From contig NZ_CP084058.1 of assembly GCF_020215645.1 (NCBI RefSeq), positions 1,922,001-1,986,000 of the forward strand: 64,000 nucleotides of DNA. The letters run 5' to 3'. The first letter of the stretch is position 1, and each line of letters begins with the position of its first letter. Below are positions 54,524 to 63,692 of this stretch, in pieces. This DNA comes from Nonomuraea gerenzanensis (lineage in GTDB: Bacteria; Actinomycetota; Actinomycetes; Streptosporangiales; Streptosporangiaceae). Below the pieces are notes generated by a model. It made no database searches. It saw nothing but the letters and a program-made list of their open reading frames with translations, and was not told the DNA's origin. The position numbers were made by a program, and so were the translations under genes.

Positions 54524-57175
54524 GTGAGTAGAGAGCTGGGCGTCAAGCAGGCCAGCGAGAGCCGCTGGCGGCTGCGCAATTGGCGTGTCCGGGCACGACT
54601 CGTCGCCCTCATCATGGTGCCGACGGCGGCGGCCGTCCTGCTGGGCGGCATCCAGGTGCTCGCCTCGACGTCCGCGGCCTCCGACTACGCGCGGACGAAC
54701 CAGTTCGCCCGGCTCTCCGCCGAGCTGGCCGGGCTCACCCACCTCGTCTCCGGCGAGCGCGCCAGGACCGCCTGGTACATCGCCCGCAACCGGCCCGCCG
54801 ACGGGCTGTCCGAGGTGCAGGCGCAGATGGACCAGGTGGACCTGGCGGCCAGGACGGTACGCGGCATCGCCGGGCAGCTCATGACCGAGTCCACCGGCCG
54901 TACCGCCGACCAGCTCGAGAACCTGCTCAACCGGCTCGACGACCTCTCCTCCCTGCGCAAGCAGGCGCTGGAGGCCAACCTGCTGCCCGGACCGGCCGTG
55001 GAGCTCTACACCACGGTCGTCGACGACCTGCTCTCGGTGCACAACGAGCTGGTCAAGGGCAGCGTGGACGACGAGCTGTTCCGCCAGACGAGCATGCTCG
55101 ACGGGCTGGCCCGCGCCAAGGAGAGCGTCTCCTACCAGCAGGCGCTGGTCACCGTCGTGCTCGTCGAAGGCGCCTTCGACCAGGACCAGCTCAAGCGCTT
55201 CCTCGGCGAGCAGTCCGTGGAGGCCACCGAGCGCAGAGGCTTCGCCGCCGAGGCCACCGCGGAAGAGCGGCGCCTGTTCGACGAGACCGTCAACGGCAGA
55301 TCCGCCGACCGCATGTTGTTCCTGCGCGAGCTGGTGCTGATCAGAGCCACCAAGGGGCTGCCGCTACGCGGCCTCGACCAGGCCAGGAAGGACGACGCCA
55401 CCGAGTGGTTCAACGCGGCCGGCGTGGTCGTCGACTCCATGCGCAAGGTCGAGGAGCGCCAGGCGCAGGGCATCGTCACCCGCAGCGAGGCGCTCAGCGC
55501 CGACGAGCGGAGCCGGGCGTTCCTGACCGCCGGCGCCGTGCTCGCGCTGCTCGTCGCCATCCTGCTGATCACCACCGGAGTCGCCCGGTCACTCGTCCGG
55601 CCGCTGCGCCGCCTGCGCGGCGAGGCCCTGGAGATCGCCGGGCGGCGGCTGCCCGAGTTCGTCCAGCACCTGCGGGAGACGCGCGACGGCGAGGTCACCG
55701 CCGAGGTGCCGCCCATCGGGATCTTCTCCAAGGACGAGGTGGGCGAGGTCGCCCGCGCCTTCGACAAGGTGCACCGCGAGGCCGTGCGGCTGGCGGGCGA
55801 CGAGGCCAAGCTGCGCTCCAACGTCAACGCCATGTTCGTCAACCTCTCCAGGCGCAGCCAGACGCTGGTCGAGCGGCAGCTCACCCTGATCGAGCGGCTG
55901 GAGCAGGGCGAGCGTGACGACGCCCGGCTCGGCGACCTGTTCAAGCTCGACCACCTGGCCACCCGCATGCGCCGCAACAGCGAGAACCTCCTCGTCCTGG
56001 CTGGCCAGGAGGCGGCCCGCAAGTGGAGCGAGCCCGTCGAGCTGATGGACATCGTGCGCGCCGCCCTCGGCGAGGTCGAGAGCTACGACCGGGTCAGCAT
56101 CCAGGTGCAGTCCGACGTCGCCATCGCCGGGCAGGCCGTCACCGACGTGGTGCACCTGCTGGCCGAGCTGGTCGAGAACGCCGTCTCCTTCTCCTCCCGA
56201 GACACCAAGGTGATCATCTCCAGCAGCCGGATCGACGGCGGCAGCCTGATGATGTCGGTCACCGACAACGGCATCGGCATGGCCCAGGACGAGCTGGCCG
56301 AGGCCAACTGGCGGCTGGCCAACCCGCCCGTCGTGGACGTGTCGGTGTCGCGGCGGATGGGGCTGTTCGTGGTCGGGCGGCTGGCGCTGCGGCACAACAT
56401 CCGCGTGCAGCTCAGGCGGCAGGACATCGGCGGGCTGACCGCCATGGTGCTGATCCCGCCGATGTTGCTGACCGCGGTGCCGGGGGCGGATCCGCGGGTG
56501 CAGGTGCCGCGGCAGGGCGGTGGGGCAGGGCCGATGGACAGGCCGATGGACAGGCCGATGGACAGGCCGATGGACAGGCCGATGGAGCCGCCGCTGGAGC
56601 CGCCGCTGGACGTGCCGCGTCCCGGCTCGGTGCTCCGGCCGCTGCCCTCCTACCCCTCCGCGCCGCCGGTCGAGCCCAGCGGGTACCCGTCGTTCGCCAC
56701 CGGAGGGCATCCGTCGTTCGACACCGTGCCACCCGCGCCCGAGCCGTCGTCCTGGTTCAGCTCGGCCCGCCCGCACTCCTCCAACGGGCAGTCACCCGCG
56801 GACCTGCCCCCCGTCGCGGCCCCGCCCACGGGCGAGGAGTACCTGCCGATCTTCGCCTCCGTCGAGGAGGAGAGCGGCTGGTTCAGCAAGCCCGCGCCCA
56901 CCGCCGACCACCGCGACACCGCCTGGACCACCCCATCGGACCAGGCCTGGCAGGCCGCCGACGCGACGGCGGAGCCCGCCAACGGCGGTACCACGAGCTC
57001 GGGCTTGCCCAAGCGCACGCCGCGAGCGAACCTGGTACCGGGGACCGCGAGCCCGCAGCCGCCGCCACCCGTTCCCGGGCCACCGGTGTCCCCCGACCGT
57101 CTCCGCAGCAGGCTGGCCAGCTACCAGCAGGGCATGCGCAAGGGACGCGCCGAGCTCGACGAGGAGGACTCATGA
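54524..57175 (+). CDS. cvnA: Conservon sensor histidine kinase CvnA (copy 2)
   Basis: 883 aa, same plan as copy 1: basic start (RWRLRNWRVRARLVALIMVP), first helix (about 24-42), external helical sensor, second helix (FLTAGAVLALLVAILLITTG) and HAMP. The kinase core has FKLDHLATRMRRNSENLLVL, ELVENAVSFSSRDTK, SVTDNGIGM and MGLFVVGRLALRHNI. The tail is shorter than in copy 1 and contains four exact PMDR repeats, then shared islands (EEYLPIFASVEEESGWF; GLPKRTPRANLVPGTA; RSRLASYQQGMRKGR). GTG 54524 is preferred over 54515 because GAGG lies eight bases upstream. The stop overlaps cvnB (ATGA). Confidence 0.93.
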   Translation: MSRELGVKQASESRWRLRNWRVRARLVALIMVPTAAAVLLGGIQVLASTSAASDYARTNQFARLSAELAGLTHLVSGERARTAWYIARNRPADGLSEVQAQMDQVDLAARTVRGIAGQLMTESTGRTADQLENLLNRLDDLSSLRKQALEANLLPGPAVELYTTVVDDLLSVHNELVKGSVDDELFRQTSMLDGLARAKESVSYQQALVTVVLVEGAFDQDQLKRFLGEQSVEATERRGFAAEATAEERRLFDETVNGRSADRMLFLRELVLIRATKGLPLRGLDQARKDDATEWFNAAGVVVDSMRKVEERQAQGIVTRSEALSADERSRAFLTAGAVLALLVAILLITTGVARSLVRPLRRLRGEALEIAGRRLPEFVQHLRETRDGEVTAEVPPIGIFSKDEVGEVARAFDKVHREAVRLAGDEAKLRSNVNAMFVNLSRRSQTLVERQLTLIERLEQGERDDARLGDLFKLDHLATRMRRNSENLLVLAGQEAARKWSEPVELMDIVRAALGEVESYDRVSIQVQSDVAIAGQAVTDVVHLLAELVENAVSFSSRDTKVIISSSRIDGGSLMMSVTDNGIGMAQDELAEANWRLANPPVVDVSVSRRMGLFVVGRLALRHNIRVQLRRQDIGGLTAMVLIPPMLLTAVPGADPRVQVPRQGGGAGPMDRPMDRPMDRPMDRPMEPPLEPPLDVPRPGSVLRPLPSYPSAPPVEPSGYPSFATGGHPSFDTVPPAPEPSSWFSSARPHSSNGQSPADLPPVAAPPTGEEYLPIFASVEEESGWFSKPAPTADHRDTAWTTPSDQAWQAADATAEPANGGTTSSGLPKRTPRANLVPGTASPQPPPPVPGPPVSPDRLRSRLASYQQGMRKGRAELDEEDS
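56531..56578 (+). repeat. Four tandem 12-bp repeats in cvnA copy 2
   Basis: CCGATGGACAGG is repeated four times without change, followed by a degenerate copy and a CCGCTGGAG pair. It encodes a Pro-Met-Asp-Arg repeat in the disordered tail and is a probable slippage site. Confidence 0.9.
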
Positions 57176-57594
57176 AGGAGCTGAGCCAGGCCGCCAGGGA
57201 CATCAACTGGCTGGTCAGCGGCTTCGTCGAGGAGGTCCCCGGCGTCGCGCACGCCGTCGTCGTCTCCGCCGACGGCCTGCCCATGGCCTACTCCAGAGGC
57301 TTCCCCAAGGACCGCGCCGACCAGCTCGCCGCCATCGCGGCCGGCCTGGTCAGCCTGACCGGGGGAGCCTCACGGGTCTTCGAGGGCGGCGGTGTCACCC
57401 AGACCCTCATCGAGATGGCACGCGGCCTGATGCTGGTGATGTCGATCAGCGACGGCTCCTGCCTCGCGGTGCTGGCCGCACCCGACTGCGACATGGGCCT
57501 GGTCGCGTACCAGATGACGATCCTGGTGGAGCGCGCGGGGCAGGTGCTCACACCTGCCGTACGGGCGGAGCTCTCCGCCACGCGCCCGTGGTGA
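57172..57594 (+). CDS. cvnB: Roadblock/LC7 protein CvnB (copy 2)
   Basis: 140 aa, the same length as copy 1. The Roadblock/LC7 domain shows INWLVSGFVEEVPGVAHAVV, ADGLPMAYSRGFPKDRADQL, GASRVFEGGGVTQTLIEM and APDCDMGLVAYQM. It is expected to regulate or scaffold CvnD. The ATG overlaps the cvnA stop, tighter coupling than in copy 1, where 21 bp separate the genes. Confidence 0.95.
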   Translation: MKELSQAARDINWLVSGFVEEVPGVAHAVVVSADGLPMAYSRGFPKDRADQLAAIAAGLVSLTGGASRVFEGGGVTQTLIEMARGLMLVMSISDGSCLAVLAAPDCDMGLVAYQMTILVERAGQVLTPAVRAELSATRPW

Positions 57595-57608
57595 ATGGGG
57601 AGTGAACC

Positions 57609-57977
57609 ATGGCATCGTGGCACAACGGCGAGCAGGAACCCGAACGAAGTTCGCTCGTGCGCATGTACGCCGTCACCGGAGGGCGCACCAGCCCGCGTAC
57701 GGACCTGGCCATGGAGGCCCTGGTCTCGTCGGCGACCTCGGCGCAGCTCGGCACCACGTACGCGCGCGAATACCGGGCGATCAGCGAGCTGTGCCGGCAG
57801 GTGCGCTCGGTCGCGGAGATCTCCGCGCTGCTCAGCGTGCCCATCGGCGTGGCGCGGGTGCTGGTCGCCGACATGGAGGCCGACGGGCTGGTCAAGGTGT
57901 ACCAGCCGCAGCTTGAGGCGGGCCTGCCTGACAGGGGCCTGCTCGAAAGGGTGTTGAGTGGACTTCGCAGGCTCTAG
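57609..57977 (+). CDS. cvnC: DUF742 protein CvnC (copy 2)
   Basis: 122-aa DUF742 protein (VRMYAVTGGRTSPRTDLAME; ISELCRQVRSVAEISALLSV; PIGVARVLVADMEADGLVKV). The C-terminal winged-helix-like half is closely alike to copy 1, while the middle differs. ATG with GGGGAG upstream, 14 bp after cvnB. Its 3' end overlaps cvnD by 20 bp, exactly as in copy 1. Confidence 0.94.
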   Translation: MASWHNGEQEPERSSLVRMYAVTGGRTSPRTDLAMEALVSSATSAQLGTTYAREYRAISELCRQVRSVAEISALLSVPIGVARVLVADMEADGLVKVYQPQLEAGLPDRGLLERVLSGLRRL

Positions 57978-58524
57978 CCGGCTCACCTCCACGAAGATCG
58001 TCGTGGCGGGCGGATTCGGCGTGGGGAAGACCACGTTCGTGGGCTCCGTCTCCGAGATCATGCCCCTGACCACCGAGGCGGTGATGACCGACGCCTCGCA
58101 CGGCATCGACGACCTCGGCCACACCCCCGGCAAGACCACCACGACCGTGGCCATGGACTTCGGCCGGGTCTCGCTCGACCAGGACCTGATCCTCTACCTG
58201 TTCGGCACGCCGGGGCAGCGGCGGTTCTGGTTCATGTGGGACGACATCGTGCGCGGCGCCATCGGGGCCGTGGTGCTGGTGGACTCCCGGCGGCTGGCCG
58301 ACAGCTTCCCCGCCGTCGACTACTTCGAGGACTCCGCGCTGCCGTTCGTGATCGGGCTGAACGGCTGGGACGGCGAGTTCCCGCACATCGAGAGCGAGGT
58401 GCGGGAGGCGCTCACACTCTCCCCGCACGTGCCGATCGTGCGGACGGACGCGCGTGCGCGGCAGGCCGTCAAGAACACCCTGATCACGCTGGTCGAGCAC
58501 GCGCTGACCGTGCGGTCGTACTGA
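57958..58524 (+). CDS. cvnD: Conservon Ras-like GTPase CvnD (copy 2)
   Basis: 188-aa GTPase, P-loop GGFGVGKTTF, G3-like LYLFGTPGQRRFWFMWDD, then LNGWDGEFPH. Nearly identical in core to copy 1 and differing at the C-terminus (ALTVRSY). The GTG start lies within cvnC. No downstream cvnE or P450. Next is a convergent SIS-domain gene 38 bp away. Confidence 0.94.
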   Translation: MDFAGSSRLTSTKIVVAGGFGVGKTTFVGSVSEIMPLTTEAVMTDASHGIDDLGHTPGKTTTTVAMDFGRVSLDQDLILYLFGTPGQRRFWFMWDDIVRGAIGAVVLVDSRRLADSFPAVDYFEDSALPFVIGLNGWDGEFPHIESEVREALTLSPHVPIVRTDARARQAVKNTLITLVEHALTVRSY

Positions 58525-58562
58525 TGCGCCACCCGGCCTGACGCGCTACCGGTCCTGATGCG

Positions 58563-59522
58563 TTACTGGGCTGACCACCAGTAGGCGGCGACCAGCTCCG
58601 CCACCAGCGTCTCCGTGAGCAGGGCGACGTCCGGGTCCTCGTCGTCGGCGTACCTGATCGCGGCCGTCGCGTCCGGCACCTCGGGGCCCACGGTGATCAC
58701 CGTGGAGCCGCGCCGCCGCACCCAGTCCATGGCCTGATCGTCGTAGCGGGAGCCGGGGAACAGCAGCGCGCGGTAGTCGAGCGTCTTGGTCAGGTACACG
58801 TCCACGTGCGACCAGTCGCCGCTCTCGCACGCGTCCGCCGGGCGGCGCGGGCCCTCACGGAACATCAGCGCCGACTGCTCCGCCGACGACAGCCGCTCGG
58901 CGGGGGCGATCGTGTAGACGCCGTTCGGGCCGTCGAGCAGCTCCATCGTCAGTGGCAGCCACTCGTCCCTGCGGTCCAGCAGGTCGGCGGAGGCCTTGGC
59001 GGCCCGGTCCAGCAGGGCGGGCAGGTCGTTCGCGCGGCCGGTCAGCTTCGACTCCAGCGCCAGGAGGAGGGCCAGCGTGTGCTGGAACGTGCGGCACGCG
59101 ACGCCGCCGCGCTCCTCGCCCGCCCGCAGGTCCACCACCAGGTCGGCGGCCTCGGCCAGCGGGGAGCCCGGCTGGTTGGTGACCGCCGCCACGAAGGCGG
59201 GGCCGCCCGCGTACCTGGCTGTGGCGTCCATGGTCTCCCTGCTGGAGCCGGTGGCCGAGATCGGGATGACCAGGGTGCCTTCGGCGTTCGGCAGGCTCGC
59301 GGCGGCCGAGGCGTACTCGGCGTGCGCGTTCACGCCCAGCGTGCGCAGCCGCAGGGCCGCCACGCCTGCGGCGTAGCGGGAGCTGCCCATGCCGAGGAAC
59401 AGCACGCGGTCGATGCGTTCCGGCAGGTGGAGGAAGGGGTCCCCGGTACGCAGAGCGTCGGCCAGGGCCGCCAGATGGGCCGGCTTGGACTCCAGGTCGG
59501 AGAGGTAGAGCTCAGAATTCAC
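58563..59522 (-). CDS. SIS-domain aminosugar-phosphate protein (GlmS/AgaS-like)
   Basis: 319 aa with two SIS modules: RIDRVLFLGMGSSRYAAGVA with ISATGSSRETMDATARY (about 38-110), and VYTIAPAERLSSAEQSALMF to the end. Such proteins bind or isomerise/deaminate aminosugar phosphates. The GTG overlaps the stop of the upstream kinase (GTGA), so the pair is coupled. If the kinase makes glucosamine-6-phosphate, this protein is its likely isomerase/deaminase. It lacks the glutaminase domain of GlmS. Confidence 0.85.
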   Translation of the reverse strand: MNSELYLSDLESKPAHLAALADALRTGDPFLHLPERIDRVLFLGMGSSRYAAGVAALRLRTLGVNAHAEYASAAASLPNAEGTLVIPISATGSSRETMDATARYAGGPAFVAAVTNQPGSPLAEAADLVVDLRAGEERGGVACRTFQHTLALLLALESKLTGRANDLPALLDRAAKASADLLDRRDEWLPLTMELLDGPNGVYTIAPAERLSSAEQSALMFREGPRRPADACESGDWSHVDVYLTKTLDYRALLFPGSRYDDQAMDWVRRRGSTVITVGPEVPDATAAIRYADDEDPDVALLTETLVAELVAAYWWSAQ

Positions 59523-60808
59523 GCGATGTTCTCCTTGCGAAGGTCTGCTCCGTACCAGGTGCGCAGGACGCCCATGGGGGCGTAGCGCCAGCGGGGGAGG
59601 TGGCGGGCGGCGTAGATGAGCTCGCGGCACTCCTGCTCCACCTCGAACGGGCGGATCAGGGTCTCGTCCAGCAGGTCCGGGCGGTGCTTGGCGGCCAGGC
59701 GTTCTCTGTACGCGGTGAGCAGGGCTGCTCTGGCCCTGTTCGCCCAGGCTGCGGCGTCGGCCGGTGGGGTGGATCGTCTTCTGATCGCCACCTGGGCGAC
59801 GTGTTCGAGGCTGGTGGTGAGCTGGGCCACGTCCCTGGCCGCCGGTTGGTGGAGGTCGGCGTCGGTGACCGTGGGGTTGCCGTCGAAGTCGATGACGGCG
59901 TAGCCGTCGCGCCACCGGAGGATCTGGCCCACGTGGAGGTCGCCGTGGATCCTGATCCGGGGGGTGGTGGTGGGGGTTTCCAGGGCTGCCAGCTCCTGGC
60001 GCATGGCCGGTGCCGCGGCGGCCAGCCACTCGCCGTCGTCGCCGCCCGTCAGCTCCAGCGCTTCGGCCAGTGCCTCGTACGCCCTGGTCGCCGTACGCGT
60101 CGCGCCGGGCTCCGCCGTACGCCCTCTCGCCGCACCGGCGCCAGAGCGGTCGCCGCGAAGGGCATCGTTACGCTCGCCCTCGCCCTCGCCCCCGGCCACG
60201 GTTACGGCAGCCGGGCCGGCCGGGGCGGTGGGCGGCAGGGTGGACAGGGCGAGGTGCAGGTCGGCGGCCAGGCGGCCGAGCTCCGTGGCGAAGGAGACCG
60301 AGCCCGCCACCGCCTCGTCCACGCACCACTCCCACCCGTCCCGAGCCTCGGGCAGATACCCGGTGACCAGAGCCAGAAGGTGCTCGCGCCCGTCCAACAC
60401 CCCGGTCAGAGCCGCGTAAGGCGGCGCAGTGTCGTTGAATCCTGAATCAACGAGGTGCGCGAAGATGTCGGGGGTGGGATGCGGGAGCGGCACGGGTGGC
60501 GTGAGCCACTTGACCACGACGCGCTCGCCGACCACCACCGAGTAGTTGGTCTGGTCGACGTGTGATCCGAAATCCCGTTCACCTGGGGCCCCAGTGTGGA
60601 GATCTCCAGGACCGTGCGAGAAGGTGGGCAGCGGGAGGAAGCGTCGTACGGCGAAGGGCGGTGGCACCTCGTCCGCCAACTGCGCCAGGAGCGCGGCTGT
60701 GAGCCCTCGATCTCGCGCGGTGAGGGGCCTCTCACCGAGAGAGATCAAGCGACGACTTATTGAATCCCAATTCAACAGGTGGACCAAACTTCCAGGTAGC
60801 AATGTCAT
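59519..60808 (-). CDS. Maltokinase-fold sugar kinase, probably glucosamine kinase
   Basis: About 429 aa. Aminoglycoside-phosphotransferase/maltokinase-like fold with the catalytic loop RIHGDLHVGQILRW and the metal motif AVIDFDGNPTV near residues 285-315. A Gly-rich, Glu/Arg insert (about 200-235) looks disordered. Actinobacterial enzymes of this type, once annotated as maltokinases, include glucosamine kinases; coupling to an SIS aminosugar protein favours that here. The start is uncertain: ATG 60808 has no ribosome site, and TTG codons nearer LISLGERPLTARD are alternatives. Two similar TTGAATCC palindromes lie in its 5' part. Confidence 0.72.
   Translation of the reverse strand: MTLLPGSLVHLLNWDSISRRLISLGERPLTARDRGLTAALLAQLADEVPPPFAVRRFLPLPTFSHGPGDLHTGAPGERDFGSHVDQTNYSVVVGERVVVKWLTPPVPLPHPTPDIFAHLVDSGFNDTAPPYAALTGVLDGREHLLALVTGYLPEARDGWEWCVDEAVAGSVSFATELGRLAADLHLALSTLPPTAPAGPAAVTVAGGEGEGERNDALRGDRSGAGAARGRTAEPGATRTATRAYEALAEALELTGGDDGEWLAAAAPAMRQELAALETPTTTPRIRIHGDLHVGQILRWRDGYAVIDFDGNPTVTDADLHQPAARDVAQLTTSLEHVAQVAIRRRSTPPADAAAWANRARAALLTAYRERLAAKHRPDLLDETLIRPFEVEQECRELIYAARHLPRWRYAPMGVLRTWYGADLRKENIA
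60436..60451. promoter_or_regulatory. TTGAATCC palindrome, copy A (inside kinase gene)
   Basis: TTGAATCCTGAATCAA, a 16-bp near-palindrome, agrees with copy B at 60760-60775 at 13 of 16 positions. It falls in a run of A/T-ending codons unusual for this gene. Possible second operator about 320 bp inside the gene. Confidence 0.4.
60760..60775. promoter_or_regulatory. TTGAATCC palindrome, copy B (5' end of kinase gene)
   Basis: TTGAATCCCAATTCAA has perfect 6-bp arms TTGAAT/ATTCAA. It lies 33 bp inside the ATG 60808 start; if translation starts further in (TTG near 60749), it would be upstream of the gene. Candidate operator for an unknown regulator. Confidence 0.45.
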
Positions 60809-60919
60809 CAAAAGTCTTGCTCATGTTGATTTCTGCTGCAACACTCCTGGTCTGGTCCGCTGTGTCCGGTAAGGTCGCGCGACCCCTCAAACAGCCAAAT
60901 TTCAGAAGGAGTAGCGGCC

Positions 60920-62041
60920 GTGTCCCGTACCCGGTTCACCCGTCGTCTCCCGGCCGCCGCCGCGGCGGCCGGACTCGCGCTTGCCGTCGCGGCGTGCGGC
61001 GGTGAGTCGTCGTCAAGCTCAGATGGCACGACGGTAGCGGCGGCCGACCAGCTCAAGCCCAACGCGGACCTCTCCAAGCAGTCTGTGCAGATCACGGTCT
61101 GGGACGGTTACACGCCCAAGGAGCTGCCCCAGAAGGCGATGGAGCAGCTCAAGATCAAGAACGTGCAGATCCAGTTGCACGAGACCAACGAGGTCGCGAT
61201 GACCAAGCTCACCGCCCCCGGTGACAGCGGCATCGACGTGGCGTTCGTCTCCGGCCAGTACGCCCAGGCGCTCAACGAGCAGGGCCTGCTCGAGCCGATG
61301 CACCACGAGTTGATCCCCAACCTGGCCAACCTCTACCCCGAGGCCACCCAGCTCTCCTACGACAAGGGCAACAAGTACTCCGTCCCCTACACCTGGGGCA
61401 CGACCGGCATCTGCTATCGCAGCGACCTGGTGAAGTCCGAGCCGACGAGTTGGAACGATCTGCTGAAGCCCCCGGCCTGGGCCGACAAGAAGGTCACCAT
61501 GCTCGCCACCGAGCGCTGGCTGGCCCTGCCCGCCCTCAAGTCCCTCGGCTACTCGATCAACACCGACAAGGACGAGGAGCTGGAGAAGGCCAAGGAGCTG
61601 CTCGTCGCGCAGAAGCCGCACCTGCTGCGCTACGACGACACCACCTTCGGCGACCGGCTCGTGTCCGGCGAGGCCGTGATGGCCGAGGCGTGGGACGGCT
61701 GGTGCCCGACGACGGACCCGAAGGGCAACATCAAGTTCGCGGTGCCGAAGGAGGGCAGCGACCTCTGGGTGGACACCATGGTGATCATGAAGTCCTCCAA
61801 GAACAAGGAGGCCGCGCACGCCCTGATCAACTACATCCTCAGCCCCGAGATCCACTCCTGGGCCGCCGAGAACATCAACTACAAGGTGCCCAACAAGGCC
61901 GCCATGGAGCAGGTGAAGATCGCCAAGGGCTCGCTGCTCGGCACCACGCCGGCCGAGCTGCTCGCCGGTGAGGCCGCCATCGACCTCGGTCAGGCGTCGA
62001 CCAAGTACACCCGGCTCCAGCAGGACGTCACGGCCAGTTAA
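60920..62041 (+). CDS. potD: Polyamine-type ABC transporter binding lipoprotein
   Basis: 373 aa. The lipoprotein signal ends LALAVAACGG, a Ser-rich linker follows, then a class II binding protein of PotD/PotF type: ITVWDGYTPKELPQKAMEQL, VDVAFVSGQYAQALNEQGLL, YSVPYTWGTTGICYRSDLV, GEAVMAEAWDGW, and DLWVDTMVIMKSSKNKEAAH. Aromatic and acidic residues (WDGY, WGTTG, WDGW) fit a polyamine site, but other cationic ligands are possible. GTG start with AAGGAG upstream. First gene of an importer operon. Confidence 0.9.
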   Translation: MSRTRFTRRLPAAAAAAGLALAVAACGGESSSSSDGTTVAAADQLKPNADLSKQSVQITVWDGYTPKELPQKAMEQLKIKNVQIQLHETNEVAMTKLTAPGDSGIDVAFVSGQYAQALNEQGLLEPMHHELIPNLANLYPEATQLSYDKGNKYSVPYTWGTTGICYRSDLVKSEPTSWNDLLKPPAWADKKVTMLATERWLALPALKSLGYSINTDKDEELEKAKELLVAQKPHLLRYDDTTFGDRLVSGEAVMAEAWDGWCPTTDPKGNIKFAVPKEGSDLWVDTMVIMKSSKNKEAAHALINYILSPEIHSWAAENINYKVPNKAAMEQVKIAKGSLLGTTPAELLAGEAAIDLGQASTKYTRLQQDVTAS

Positions 62042-62053
62042 GCCCTTGTCACT

Positions 62054-62920
62054 GTGAAGTCGAAAGTCAAGACCCAGCCAGTGTCCCGCTCGCGCGGGCG
62101 CTGGCTGGGCGCGTTCGTTTTCCTGTCGCCAGGGCTGGCGTACCTGGTCGTGCTCATGCTGGTGCCGCTGGCGCTGGTGTTCAGCTACACCGTCTTCCAG
62201 CGTGGCCGCTTCGGCGGGGTCGTCTACGAGTTCACCACCGAGAACTTCGAGCGGCTGTTCGACCCGCTCTACCTCAGCGTGCTGGGCGACTCGCTGAAGA
62301 TCGCGGCGATCACGACGGTGGCCGCGCTGCTCATCGGCTATCCGACGGCGTACCTCATCGCGCAGCTCCCCCGCAGGTGGAAGACGCTGGCGCTGGTGGC
62401 GATCGTGCTGCCGTTCTGGACGAACTTCATCATCCGGGTCTACGCCTGGACGATCCTGCTGAGCGGGCCGGGGCTGGTGAACTCGGCGCTGGCCAAGCTG
62501 GGGCTGGGGCCGTTCGAGCTGCTCTACAACCAGGGCACGATCGTGGCCGGATTGCTGTACTCGTACCTGCCGCTGATGGTGCTGCCGCTGTACGCCGCGA
62601 TCGAGAAGCTCGACCCGCAGCTCCGCGAGGCCTCGGCCAACCTGGGCGCGTCGGGGTTCACCACGTTCCGCAAGGTGACGCTGCCGTTGACGGTGCCGGG
62701 CGTGCTGACCGGCAGCCTGTTCGTGTTCGTGCCGAGCTTCGGCAACTTCGTCATCCCCGAGATGCTGGGCGGCAACAAGTCGATCATGGTGGGCAACCTG
62801 GTCAGGAACCAGTTCCTGTCGGCGCGCGACTGGCCCTTCGGCGCCACGCTGTCGCTGGCGCTCATCGCGGTGCTGGTCGTGCTGCTCATCGTGCAAGCCT
62901 GGGCGGCCCGCCGTGCGTAG
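62054..62920 (+). CDS. potB: Polyamine-type ABC permease (PotB-like)
   Basis: 288 aa with six helices ([59 protein letters not shown]). The EAA loop is LREASANLGASGFTTFRKVT and FIIRVYAW is typical of PotB. GTG start at 62054, 12 bp after the binding-protein stop, with no clear ribosome site, so translation probably relies on coupling. Overlaps the next permease by 8 bp. Confidence 0.93.
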   Translation: MKSKVKTQPVSRSRGRWLGAFVFLSPGLAYLVVLMLVPLALVFSYTVFQRGRFGGVVYEFTTENFERLFDPLYLSVLGDSLKIAAITTVAALLIGYPTAYLIAQLPRRWKTLALVAIVLPFWTNFIIRVYAWTILLSGPGLVNSALAKLGLGPFELLYNQGTIVAGLLYSYLPLMVLPLYAAIEKLDPQLREASANLGASGFTTFRKVTLPLTVPGVLTGSLFVFVPSFGNFVIPEMLGGNKSIMVGNLVRNQFLSARDWPFGATLSLALIAVLVVLLIVQAWAARRA

Positions 62921-63692
62921 ACCGAAACTGCTGTACGTGCCGTTCTGGCTCTCGTACGTCTTCCTGTATCTGCCGATCGCCGTGCTCGTCATCATGTCGT
63001 TCAACTCGGGCGAGTCGGCGTACACCTTCGACGGCTTCAGCCTCAAGTGGTACGGCGTGCTCGCCGAGGACGAGCGGATCCTGGACGGCCTGGTCAACAC
63101 GCTGATCGTGGCCACCGGCTCCACCGTGATCGCCACCGTGCTCGGCACGATGATGGCCGTCGGCCTGGCCAGGTTCACCAAGTCGAAGATCATGGACGCG
63201 CTCGCGCTGATGCCCGCCGTGCTGCCCGACCTGGTGCTGGCCATCGGGCTGCTGGTCTTCTACGGGACGATCCAGCTCACGCTCGGCCTGTACTCCGTGG
63301 TGCTGGCGCACGCCCTGTTCTCGATGGCGTTCGTCGCGGCGGTGGTGCGCACCCGGCTGACCGGCGCCGACACCTCGCTGGAGGAGGCGTCGCGCGATCT
63401 GGGGGCGGGGCCGGTGGTGACGTTCATGAAGGTCACGCTGCCGCAGCTGACGCCGGGCATCGTGGCGGGGGCGCTGCTGGCGTTCACGTTGTCGCTGGAC
63501 GAGTTCGTGATCGCGTACTTCACGATCGGCAACAACGAGCAGACGCTGCCGATCGTCATCTACTCAATGATCCGTTTCGGGGTCACCCCGAAGATCAACG
63601 CGCTGGCGGCGATCCTGCTCCTCGTGAGCTTCACGGCGGTGATCGCCGGGCAGCGCCTGACCAAGATCGGGGAGTCGCGTGCTCAAGATTGA
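62913..63692 (+). CDS. potC: Polyamine-type ABC permease (PotC-like)
   Basis: 259 aa with six helices; it begins [20 protein letters not shown], the PotC form, then [12 protein letters not shown]. The EAA loop is [20 protein letters not shown] and [13 protein letters not shown] is a PotC hallmark. GTG start inside the end of potB. Its 3' end overlaps the ATPase start by 14 bp. The pair forms the heterodimeric pore. Confidence 0.94.
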   Translation: MRRPKLLYVPFWLSYVFLYLPIAVLVIMSFNSGESAYTFDGFSLKWYGVLAEDERILDGLVNTLIVATGSTVIATVLGTMMAVGLARFTKSKIMDALALMPAVLPDLVLAIGLLVFYGTIQLTLGLYSVVLAHALFSMAFVAAVVRTRLTGADTSLEEASRDLGAGPVVTFMKVTLPQLTPGIVAGALLAFTLSLDEFVIAYFTIGNNEQTLPIVIYSMIRFGVTPKINALAAILLLVSFTAVIAGQRLTKIGESRAQD

